Source: Marinilongibacter aquaticus
GTDB lineage: Bacteria; Bacteroidota; Bacteroidia; Cytophagales; Spirosomataceae
DNA length: 64,000 bases
Assembly (NCBI RefSeq): GCF_020149935.1
Contig: NZ_CP083757.1
Coordinates: 930,001 to 994,000, forward strand
Direction: 5' to 3'
Notes under the pieces: generated by a model
Seen by the model: only the letters and a program-made list of their open reading frames with translations
What the model was told of the DNA's origin: nothing
Database searches by the model: none
Shown here: piece by piece, positions 1 through 8,048 of the stretch
How positions within the stretch are numbered: position 1 is the first letter of the stretch
Layout: each line of letters opens with the position of its first letter
Position numbers and translations under genes: made by a program

Positions 1-788
1 GCGACAGAAGAAAAGCCATGTTGGAAGACATCGCGGTATTGACAGGCGGAACTGTACTTTCTGAAGAAAGAGGTTTCAAATTGGAAAACGCCGACATCAG
101 CATGCTTGGCCAAGCTGAAAAAGTGATCATCGACAAAGACAACACCACTGTAGTAAACGGTGCGGGCGATCAAGAGGCTATCAAAGGCCGTGTAAGCCAA
201 ATCAAAGCTCAGATTGAAACCACTACTTCTGATTACGACAGAGAGAAACTTCAAGAGCGTTTGGCCAAACTTTCAGGTGGTGTAGCCATTATCTATATCG
301 GTGCAGCTACCGAAGTAGAAATGAAAGAGAAAAAAGACCGTGTAGACGACGCCCTTCACGCCACTCGTGCGGCTGTTGAAGAAGGTATCGTAGCCGGTGG
401 TGGTGTAGCTTTGATCCGTGCTCAAGCTGCTTTGGATAGCCTTGAAGGTGCCAATGCTGACGAGAACACAGGTATCGCGATCATCAAAAACGCAATCGAA
501 TCGCCTTTGAGAACAATCGTTTTCAACGCAGGTGGCGAAGGTTCTGTTGTGGTTCAAGAAGTGAAAAACGGCAAAGGAGCTTATGGCTACAATGCTCGTG
601 AAGATAAATACGAAGACCTAATCAAAGCGGGTATCATCGATCCTACGAAAGTAACTCGCTTGGCTTTGGAAAACGCAGCCTCTATCGCAGGTTTGTTGTT
701 GACTACCGAAGCTGTAGTGTCTGAAATTCCTGAAGAAAAGCCTGAAGCTCCAATGGGTGGCGGACATGGCATGGGCGGCATGATGTAA
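1..788 (+). CDS. groEL: Chaperonin GroEL, 3' part (5' end outside window)
   Basis: This is the 60-kDa chaperonin subunit, the ATP-driven double-ring protein folding machine of the cytoplasm. The window opens inside the gene: the frame is open from base 3 (codons D R R K A M L E D), so the ATG at 18 is internal. About 261 codons remain of a family norm near 545. Seen are the end of the apical domain, the return intermediate and equatorial segments with [19 protein letters not shown] and [15 protein letters not shown], and the classic Gly-Met-rich tail ending GGHGMGGMM. groES would be expected upstream, outside the window. A strong terminator follows, so this is the end of its operon. Identification is certain; only the N-terminal half is unseen. 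Confidence 0.98.
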   Translation, partial: DRRKAMLEDIAVLTGGTVLSEERGFKLENADISMLGQAEKVIIDKDNTTVVNGAGDQEAIKGRVSQIKAQIETTTSDYDREKLQERLAKLSGGVAIIYIGAATEVEMKEKKDRVDDALHATRAAVEEGIVAGGGVALIRAQAALDSLEGANADENTGIAIIKNAIESPLRTIVFNAGGEGSVVVQEVKNGKGAYGYNAREDKYEDLIKAGIIDPTKVTRLALENAASIAGLLLTTEAVVSEIPEEKPEAPMGGGHGMGGMM

Positions 789-806
789 TAAAGCCCCAAG
801 GAAAAG

Positions 807-840
807 AAAAGCCGGTTTCAGCAATGAGACCGGCTTTTTT
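807..840 (+). terminator. Rho-independent terminator of groEL
   Basis: An AAGCCGGTTTCA / TGAGACCGGCTT stem with a 4-base loop (GCAA) and one G-T pair runs directly into six T residues, 19 bases after the groEL stop codon. Confidence 0.85.
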
Positions 841-984
841 CATGCTCAAATTCGGTTAAAACTCAATTCCCTGACAAAATGGCAAAATCCATTCAATGGA
901 TTAAAGTCCTTTTTCGCAGACAAACTTTTCGAATTAATTGCTAAATTGTCACACACAAACCCTATTCAACCGATCTATTCTGCA

Positions 985-2148
985 ATGAAAACGTTCAGCC
1001 TATTCATTTGTCTATTGGCTCTCTCATTGGGCCTGCACGCTCAATCTTCCATGCTTTGCCAAGGAGCCTATTGGACCGAAGACGAAGCCAATGTCGTGAT
1101 GAAAAATTTTGCTTCCGAATGGCAAGACCAAGCCGATTGGGAAGCACGAGCCCAACGCATCAAAAAAGGCCTGGTGGAAGGCATGCAATTGGATAAAATG
1201 CCCAAGATTTCGGGGCAATTCAATCCCATTATCCGAGACAAGAAAGTGATGGACGGCTATATCGTCGAAAATATCGCCATCGAAAGTTTTCCAGGATTTT
1301 ACATTACGGGTAACCTCTATCGACCAATTGATGAGACAAAAAAACATGCGGCTATTCTTTGTCCGCACGGGCATTTGAAAGACAAACGTTTTACAGATTA
1401 TATCCAATGGCGAAGTGCTTCTTTTGCCCGAATGGGGGCCGTGGTCTTTGCCTACGACATGGTGGGTTATGGTGAATCGAACCAAGTAAACCATAAAATG
1501 CCCATTGCTCTTTTGCTTCAGACCTGGAACAGCAAACGTGTGCTCGAATATCTTTTGTCTCGCGACGACGTGGACCCAGAACGTATAGGTATGACGGGCG
1601 GATCGGGCGGAGGCACCCAGACCTTTGTATTGGCAGCCATCGACGACCGAATAAAAGCCGCCGCCCCTGTGGTGCAAGTATCGGCTCATTTTTTCGGAGG
1701 CTGTGTATGCGAGAGTGGCATGCCGATACACAAAAGTGCCAACCACCAAACGAACAATGTGGAAATTGCAGCACTCTGTGCCCCGCGTCCTTTGTTGGTG
1801 GTTTCAGATGGAGCCGATTGGACACGCAATGTGCCGCGAGTCGAATTTCCTTACATTCAAAAAGTGTATGCCCTTTACAATGCCGAGCACCGTGCCGAAA
1901 ATGTTCACCTGCCCAATGAAAGACACGATTACGGCTATTCCAAACGTACGGCTGCCTACAACTTTTTTGCACACAATCTAAAATTGAATGGTGGTGCAAT
2001 TCCCTACCACGACGGTTTTGTCGAAGATTTCGTAGAGGTCTTACCACGGGAAAGGCTCGAAGTATTTACTGCCGATCAACCTCGCCCCAGCCAAGCTTTG
2101 CAAGGTGACCAAGCCGTGATCGATTATTTGGGGATAAAAGTCGAATAA
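985..2148 (+). CDS. Secreted alpha/beta hydrolase, acetyl xylan esterase-like
   Basis: This is a probable periplasmic esterase of the alpha/beta-hydrolase fold. The start is placed at the ATG at 985 because it gives a clean signal peptide (MKTFSLFICLLALSLGLHAQ); the frame is also open upstream to a TTG at 946, which would bury that signal. The nucleophile elbow is TGGSGGGTQ with Ser207. Asp275 (VVSDGAD) and His314 (NERHDYG) are placed as expected for a catalytic triad. The stretch HAAILCPHGH and AYDMVGYGES matches the oxyanion region of acetyl xylan esterase-type and related dienelactone-like hydrolases. It stands alone between groEL and pyrG. The substrate is unknown; an acylated sugar or polysaccharide is the best guess from the family. 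Confidence 0.75.
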   Translation: MKTFSLFICLLALSLGLHAQSSMLCQGAYWTEDEANVVMKNFASEWQDQADWEARAQRIKKGLVEGMQLDKMPKISGQFNPIIRDKKVMDGYIVENIAIESFPGFYITGNLYRPIDETKKHAAILCPHGHLKDKRFTDYIQWRSASFARMGAVVFAYDMVGYGESNQVNHKMPIALLLQTWNSKRVLEYLLSRDDVDPERIGMTGGSGGGTQTFVLAAIDDRIKAAAPVVQVSAHFFGGCVCESGMPIHKSANHQTNNVEIAALCAPRPLLVVSDGADWTRNVPRVEFPYIQKVYALYNAEHRAENVHLPNERHDYGYSKRTAAYNFFAHNLKLNGGAIPYHDGFVEDFVEVLPRERLEVFTADQPRPSQALQGDQAVIDYLGIKVE

Positions 2149-2306
2149 TTCCGTTTCAAGAGAGAATTCTTTGAGCCCGACTTAGCGGGTTTCAAGTCAA
2201 TACTTTACCCCATTACAAGGCCTAAAATCGCCGGAGAAATATTTTCCGCCGTGCACAAATAATCAATTTCCCATTCTGATTTCGTGTAGGCCTGAAAAAA
2301 AAGCAA

Positions 2307-2314
2307 TAACTTTG
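2307..2314 (+). promoter_or_regulatory. Candidate Bacteroidota -7 promoter element for pyrG
   Basis: TAACTTTG matches the Bacteroidota -7 consensus TAnnTTTG and lies 37 bases before the pyrG ATG. No good -33 TTG is seen at 19-21 bases upstream, so this is a partial match. Confidence 0.45.
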
Positions 2315-2351
2315 TATCCCGTAATCAAAATCAGGATTTTAAATCGTGGCG

Positions 2352-3983
2352 ATGAGCGGGAAACAAAAAACACCAAAATACATCTTCGTAACAGGAGGTG
2401 TGACTTCTTCACTGGGCAAAGGAATTATTGCCTCTTCATTAGCTAAACTATTACAAGCCAGAGGCTTATCAGTAACCATCCAAAAATTGGATCCCTATTT
2501 GAATGTGGATCCGGGTACCTTGAATCCATACGAGCACGGCGAATGCTACGTCACCGATGACGGAGCCGAAACCGATCTCGATTTGGGCCACTATGAGCGT
2601 TTCCTGAATGTGCGTACATCGCAAATCAACAACGTCACAACAGGTCGTATTTACTACAATGTGTTGAACAAAGAGCGTAAAGGTGAATTCTTGGGCAAGA
2701 CCGTACAGGTTATTCCCCATATCACCGACGAGATCAAAAGAAACATCTTGGACCTTGGCGAAACAGGAAAATACGACATCATCATCACCGAAATCGGCGG
2801 TTGCGTGGGCGACATCGAATCCTTGCCTTTCTTGGAGTCGGTCAGACAATTGAAATGGGATTTGGGCGAACACAATATGCTCACCATTCACTTGACCCTC
2901 ATTCCATACCTTACTTCGGCAGGTGAATTGAAAACAAAGCCTACGCAGCATTCTGTGAAGCAATTGCAGGAAGCGGGGCTTCAGCCCGACATTCTGGTTT
3001 GCCGTACCGAGCATTCGCTGCCCATTGACCTGAAACGTAAAATCGCCCTTTTCTGCAATGTGGATGTGCGTTCGGTAATCGAGGCCAAAGATGCCCGTAC
3101 CATTTACGACGTGCCTTTGCTCATGGAAAAGGAAAAATTGGACCAACGCGTATTGTACATGCTCGACATCTACAACGACCGTGAGGCCGATCTGGGCGAA
3201 TGGAAGCGTTTTTTGGGCAGACTCAAAAATCCTGTTGCTCAGGTAGAGATTGGCCTAATCGGGAAATACGTAGAATTGAAAGATGCTTACAAATCCATTA
3301 TCGAATCTTTCATTCATGCTGGTGCCGAAAACGAATGCAAAGTCCGTATCAAATGGATTCATTCTGAGAACCTTAGCCCAGAAAACATCCAAGAAAAACT
3401 GGATGGACTCGACGGCGTTTTGGTCGCCCCTGGTTTCGGAGAAAGAGGCATCGAAGGAAAAATAAGTGCGGTAAGGTATGTGCGTGAAAACAACATTCCA
3501 TTCTTTGGTATTTGTTTGGGTATGCAGATGGCCGTGATCGAATTTGCCCGTAATGTATTGGGACTCGAAAACGCCCATTCTACAGAAATGGAACCGGATA
3601 CAGACCATCCGGTTATCGATCTCATGGAAAGTCAGCAATCGGTATCGATCAAAGGCGGAACCATGCGTTTGGGAGCTTACGAATGTGCCTTGAAAGAAGG
3701 CAGTTTGGCCAAAAGGATTTACCAAAGAAACAGCATCTCGGAAAGGCATCGCCACCGTTGGGAATTCAACAACACATTCCGCGAAGATTTCGAGAAAAAC
3801 GGCATTGTGATTTCCGGAACGAATACCGAAAACAATTTGGTGGAAATCATCGAACTGCAAAACCACCCGTTTTTCTTGGGTGTGCAGTTCCATCCCGAAT
3901 TGAAAAGTACGGTTTTAGAACCTCATCCGATTTTCGTACATTTCGTAAAAGCTGCAATGGAATACGCGTCTAATAAAGTTTAA
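2352..3983 (+). CDS. pyrG: CTP synthase
   Basis: CTP synthase aminates UTP to CTP with ATP and glutamine, the last step of de novo pyrimidine nucleotide synthesis, in the cytoplasm. At 543 aa it has the normal length. The synthetase domain opens with the P-loop GGVTSSLGKG (residues 15-24). The C-terminal class I glutamine amidotransferase domain carries the nucleophile Cys388 in FFGICLGMQM and the His514/Glu516 pair in FHPE. The start is taken at the ATG at 2352; a GTG two codons upstream is possible but less likely. The T9SS cargo gene begins 2 bases after the stop codon, so the two could share a transcript. Confidence 0.98.
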   Translation: MSGKQKTPKYIFVTGGVTSSLGKGIIASSLAKLLQARGLSVTIQKLDPYLNVDPGTLNPYEHGECYVTDDGAETDLDLGHYERFLNVRTSQINNVTTGRIYYNVLNKERKGEFLGKTVQVIPHITDEIKRNILDLGETGKYDIIITEIGGCVGDIESLPFLESVRQLKWDLGEHNMLTIHLTLIPYLTSAGELKTKPTQHSVKQLQEAGLQPDILVCRTEHSLPIDLKRKIALFCNVDVRSVIEAKDARTIYDVPLLMEKEKLDQRVLYMLDIYNDREADLGEWKRFLGRLKNPVAQVEIGLIGKYVELKDAYKSIIESFIHAGAENECKVRIKWIHSENLSPENIQEKLDGLDGVLVAPGFGERGIEGKISAVRYVRENNIPFFGICLGMQMAVIEFARNVLGLENAHSTEMEPDTDHPVIDLMESQQSVSIKGGTMRLGAYECALKEGSLAKRIYQRNSISERHRHRWEFNNTFREDFEKNGIVISGTNTENNLVEIIELQNHPFFLGVQFHPELKSTVLEPHPIFVHFVKAAMEYASNKV

Positions 3984-3985
3984 GT

Positions 3986-6598
3986 ATGAAAAATAAGGGG
4001 ATTTTCTTGAGCTTGTTGCTCATTCTTCACACCGGCATCACATGTGCACAAGGCCTCACGCTCGAGGAAATCCCCCGAAAACTTTGTTACCAAGAACTGA
4101 CTACGCTGCATTTCACACGACAAGCCGACTCTTTGCAGGTGGAAACGTGTACACTTTTCCGAAAAATAAACGATACATTATCCGTTTCGCTCGTTGAATC
4201 CAAAGGCGACAGCATAACTTTCAAAGCCGAAACAAGCGGACAATACTATCTGAAAGCCAATAATTTAGGAAACGAATCGAATCTCGTTTCGCTTCAGGTC
4301 GACACTCGCCCTTCCCTTTTCTTGTTTTCAGACCTTACCCCTTTCTGCGAAGGCTATTCTGGGGAAATTCGGATCTATCAAGGTTTGCAAGCGGGCGATG
4401 CCATTTCTTGGTTCAAAGACGATGTGAAAATCGAAAACCAAAATCAAGACATCCTCACCGTCGGCGAAGCCGGTACCTACACAGCCACAGTCAATCGCCA
4501 AGCTTGTGAATATGCGGTAAACGGCTACGCGGAAATTGAAACCAACCACATTCCTCAAGCCAAATTGAGCACAGTGAGCACACCCGAGGTCTGCAACGAT
4601 TTCGTTGTCAACCTCAATGCCACACTGCCGAACTTGGATGAACTTAAATTGCAATGGCTTCTCGATGGCGACAGTTTAAATCAAGCCAATTCTAGCATTT
4701 TCCCCGCCTCGAAAACGGGTTATTATCAGCTGCAATTGCAGCAAGGAGCCTGCGTAAGCCTTTCAGACCCCATTTTGGTGAACGTAGGTAGCCTATCGAA
4801 AGGCAAAGTACAAACCCTGCCTTTTATTGCTGAAAACAATTCACTCGCCTTTTGCGAAGGCAATGTAGTTACCTTACGCACAGACAACTACAGCAAAAGA
4901 AACGACATCTCTTTTTCTTGGCTGAAAGACGGCATTGAAATTGAAAACCAATCTGGTAGCCAAATAATGGTCAGCGAACCTGGGCTTTACCGCTACCGCT
5001 TGAAACAAGGCCAATGCGAGGTGCTTTCAGAACCTTTGGAAATCAGTTATGGAGCCAACAAAGGCATTAAAGCTGTAGCCTCTTCTTTATCCTCTTGTAC
5101 AGGACGTGCAATTCCACTTTATGCCACAGCCGTAAACTCGCAAATCACAAACAGCTTGGGCTATATCAGCCTTTGGAAAGACGGTGAAATGATCAAAGAC
5201 TCACTGAGGATTTTAGATCGTGTAGACATCACCGAAAGTGGAAATTACTTTTTTACCGGTTCGATTGGTGGACAAACCTGTCAGGTTTATTCCGATACTT
5301 TGCAATTTACATTTGGCAATACTGAGGCTCCTTTTCGCTTGTTGAGTCAAAGCAGCATAGCTGTATGCGATACTGCGTTCAACCTTACGAGCGAGGTCAA
5401 TATCCCAACGCATTTCCCACAAACCGTAGCACAACGATTTTACAGGAACGGCTCTATTGCGAACAATGTAAACGCATCCATTTTGGACGACTATTTTGTG
5501 CAAGATGCCGGAACCTATCGAATCGAAATCGATTTGGATAGCACCTGTACTTATGTCTCCGAACCTTTGGAAATCAAATTCAATAGATTGTCGGCAGAAA
5601 TCATCTCTCAAGCCGAAGCCTTGTGCGTTGATCAGTTGAATACCTTGAAATTGAAATTCCCTTCGAATCAAGTCGACGGTACGGGTTTGGCCATCGACGG
5701 CAGCCAATTCGACATTCAATGGTTTAAAGACGATACACTCGCCCTAGGAAAATTCAATCAACAGTACATTTTGGACGACGGCAGTTATTCTGCCCAAATA
5801 AGCTATGGAGAATGTCAAACCGAAACCTCGCCTTTCAATGTACGTCTTATTGAGCTCGACAGGAGCCTCTTGCCTTCAAAAAGTATTGTAAGCATCTGCC
5901 CAGAAGGCGGCTACATCAACCTCATATCCAATGAAATTGCCGACAATTACCAATGGCTGAACAACAGCTTGGATATTTCGGGCAACGATTACGTGCTTCA
6001 AGCCACCGACCCGGGAAGCTATCGTGTTTGGATCGAAAAAGATGGCTGCGGCGTGATGAGCAATGAAATTCGTGTAGTTGAAGGCTACGAACTTCCCACA
6101 GCTTCCATTTCGGGAAGTGCGGATGTAGGCATTGGCAACGAAGCACTTTTAAAAATCGATTTCACCAGTTCGGCCCCTTGGCAATTTACCCTTTCCGATG
6201 GTCAGGTGCTGTCGACCGACAACAATCCGGAATACATTGCCGTGAGCCCAAATGAAAGCACAATTTACACCGTAACTTCTGTGGAAAATACCTGCGGAGA
6301 GGGCACTACATTTGGTGATGCCGAAATAAAAATCATCATCCTTGGAAACGAACCCGAGGCACTCAGTTTGGAAATCTACCCCAACCCAAGTGCTGGCAGA
6401 TTGAAGGTGAACTTTCCTCAAATGGACACTTTCGAAGCCGATTATTCGCTCTTTCATGCCAATGGGAAAAACCTGGAAAACGGCACTTTGAACTCCTCGC
6501 AAAATGAACTGGACTTCAGCCGTCTTCATGGTGGAATGTATATTCTGAAAATCAGCCAAGGTGAAAACAGCTATTCGCGGAAAATAGTCATCCGCTGA
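3986..6598 (+). CDS. Large secreted Ig-repeat protein with T9SS sorting domain
   Basis: This is an 870-aa exported, probably surface-attached or released protein. It starts with a signal peptide (MKNKGIFLSLLLILHTGITCAQ). At least seven Ig-like beta-sandwich repeats are marked by a W-(F/L)-K-D-(D/G) type strand followed by a G-x-Y turn, near residues 140, 221, 310, 395, 483, 577 and 654, a spacing of about 75-95 residues. Paired cysteines recur in the repeats. The C-terminus is a type A Por sorting domain: LEIYPNPSAGRLKV, then GGMYILKIS, then RKIVIR, the signal for export by the type IX system and attachment or cleavage by the sortase-like PorU. No catalytic motif is seen; an adhesin or matrix protein is inferred. 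It lies 2 bases after pyrG. Confidence 0.85.
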   Translation: MKNKGIFLSLLLILHTGITCAQGLTLEEIPRKLCYQELTTLHFTRQADSLQVETCTLFRKINDTLSVSLVESKGDSITFKAETSGQYYLKANNLGNESNLVSLQVDTRPSLFLFSDLTPFCEGYSGEIRIYQGLQAGDAISWFKDDVKIENQNQDILTVGEAGTYTATVNRQACEYAVNGYAEIETNHIPQAKLSTVSTPEVCNDFVVNLNATLPNLDELKLQWLLDGDSLNQANSSIFPASKTGYYQLQLQQGACVSLSDPILVNVGSLSKGKVQTLPFIAENNSLAFCEGNVVTLRTDNYSKRNDISFSWLKDGIEIENQSGSQIMVSEPGLYRYRLKQGQCEVLSEPLEISYGANKGIKAVASSLSSCTGRAIPLYATAVNSQITNSLGYISLWKDGEMIKDSLRILDRVDITESGNYFFTGSIGGQTCQVYSDTLQFTFGNTEAPFRLLSQSSIAVCDTAFNLTSEVNIPTHFPQTVAQRFYRNGSIANNVNASILDDYFVQDAGTYRIEIDLDSTCTYVSEPLEIKFNRLSAEIISQAEALCVDQLNTLKLKFPSNQVDGTGLAIDGSQFDIQWFKDDTLALGKFNQQYILDDGSYSAQISYGECQTETSPFNVRLIELDRSLLPSKSIVSICPEGGYINLISNEIADNYQWLNNSLDISGNDYVLQATDPGSYRVWIEKDGCGVMSNEIRVVEGYELPTASISGSADVGIGNEALLKIDFTSSAPWQFTLSDGQVLSTDNNPEYIAVSPNESTIYTVTSVENTCGEGTTFGDAEIKIIILGNEPEALSLEIYPNPSAGRLKVNFPQMDTFEADYSLFHANGKNLENGTLNSSQNELDFSRLHGGMYILKISQGENSYSRKIVIR

Positions 6599-6640
6599 AA
6601 GCCCTGTGGAAAAGGCCCAAAGAACAAATCCTGCATTCTG

Positions 6641-6671
6641 TTGAAAGTGGCCTTTGAAAAAGATAAATTTG
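6641..6671 (+). promoter_or_regulatory. Bacteroidota-type promoter before the ceramidase-like gene
   Basis: A -33 TTG at 6641-6643 is separated by exactly 20 bases from TAAATTTG at 6664-6671, which is a full match to TAnnTTTG. It lies 24 bases before the ATG at 6696. Confidence 0.65.
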
Positions 6672-6695
6672 CTGACCTAAACGCCTGATGTTCGC

Positions 6696-8048
6696 ATGCT
6701 TAAAAAAGTCGGAATTTCTCTGCTTGTTTTTCTCCTTTTGATTCTGGTCTTTCTGGGCTCCATGCTCACCACTTTAGACCGCCGCCCCTACCAAGACATG
6801 GCCTATTATAAAGAATGGAAAGAAGAAATAGAGGCCTGGAAACCTACCGCGAACTCAGCTGAACCCGATAGCATTTATGTGGGTTGGGCCAAAGAAAATA
6901 TCACCCCTCCCGAGCCCGTGCCTTTGGCCGGATACGGTGTCCGTAAAGGTAAAGCCTACACTTCGGTGCACGATTCCGTTTATGTGCGGAGCATTGTTTT
7001 TCGCCAAGGCCAAAAAGATGTGGCTTTGGTTTCGGCAGATATGCTTATTCTTCCGCCCACGGTTCGCGATTTGGTCAAGACCCAATTGCCCGCCAATTTG
7101 GAGATCTATTACGGAGCTATACATTCGCACAATTCGATTGGAGGCTGGTACAATACTCTGGTGGGACGTCTTTTTGCGGGAAAATACGATCCAGAAATCG
7201 AAGAAATGCTGACCCGAAAGATTTTGAAGTCCATCGACGAAGCCAAAAAGGATTTACAAGCCGCCACGTTTTCTTTCGAGAAAGATTTTGACGATGAAGA
7301 TATACGCAACAGACTCGTTCAAGGTGATGCCGTAGAACCGTATATCCGCAGTTTGGTGATTCACCGAACGGCAGACAAAGCAATTTTATGTACTTATGCC
7401 GCACATGCCACAGTATTGGATTCGAAAACCATGTGGCTCTCTCGTGATTACCCCGGCCAATTGGTCGATAATCTTGAGAAAAACGGTTATGCTTTTGCCT
7501 CCTATATGGCGGGGACCGTGGGCAGTATGGGGCCAATAGAAAAAGGAGAAAATGACGAAATGCAGCTGGACAGACAAGCCCAGCATGTGAGCGAAGAAGT
7601 GCTTTCTGAAAATGAAATGCAAGATTCGCTTTCCGTGGCACAGCTTCAAGCCTACCAATTTTTACTTCCTTTACGTAACCCATCGCCACGTATGGGCACT
7701 AAATTGGCTTTAAGGCCTTGGGCCTTTTATTGGCTTTTTGGCCGCTCCAATTCGTATATCAGCGTATTCAAATTAGGTAAAATTTTAATGATTGGCATGC
7801 CTTGCGATTTCTCCGGAGAACTCATGCCTGCTTTGGATAAATATGCCCAAGAAAGAGGGTATAACCTTATTGTAACCAGCTTCAACGGAGGGTATACGGG
7901 CTATATTACCGCCGATAATCGTTTTGATCTCGATGCTTATGAAACCACCACAATGAGTTGGTTTGGCCCATACAATGGAGCCTATTTTAGCGAGGCCGTT
8001 CGCGATATTATCGACAAGCTCGCTTACGCCGAAACCAAATCCCGCTGA
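6696..8048 (+). CDS. Membrane-anchored neutral ceramidase-like protein
   Basis: The protein resembles the N-terminal catalytic domain of neutral/alkaline non-lysosomal ceramidases, zinc amidases that split ceramide to sphingosine and fatty acid. Seen are ENITPPEPVPLAGYG near residue 69, the metal-site region AIHSHNSIGG (His143, His145), and SFNGGYTGY near residue 396. It is only 450 aa against roughly 650-780 for full ceramidases, lacking the C-terminal domain. A single hydrophobic segment at residues 6-27 is not followed by a signal peptidase site, so an inner-membrane anchor with a periplasmic enzyme is likely. Bacteroidota often make sphingolipids, which fits. The substrate is inferred; other amidase activities are possible. 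Its 3' end overlaps the convergent kinase gene by 25 bases. Confidence 0.7.
   Translation: MLKKVGISLLVFLLLILVFLGSMLTTLDRRPYQDMAYYKEWKEEIEAWKPTANSAEPDSIYVGWAKENITPPEPVPLAGYGVRKGKAYTSVHDSVYVRSIVFRQGQKDVALVSADMLILPPTVRDLVKTQLPANLEIYYGAIHSHNSIGGWYNTLVGRLFAGKYDPEIEEMLTRKILKSIDEAKKDLQAATFSFEKDFDDEDIRNRLVQGDAVEPYIRSLVIHRTADKAILCTYAAHATVLDSKTMWLSRDYPGQLVDNLEKNGYAFASYMAGTVGSMGPIEKGENDEMQLDRQAQHVSEEVLSENEMQDSLSVAQLQAYQFLLPLRNPSPRMGTKLALRPWAFYWLFGRSNSYISVFKLGKILMIGMPCDFSGELMPALDKYAQERGYNLIVTSFNGGYTGYITADNRFDLDAYETTTMSWFGPYNGAYFSEAVRDIIDKLAYAETKSR

Noticed and set aside
1024-1749. 241-codon minus-strand frame opposite the esterase-like gene
   Set aside because: It is a shadow of the real gene on the other strand, whose signal peptide and catalytic triad are clear.
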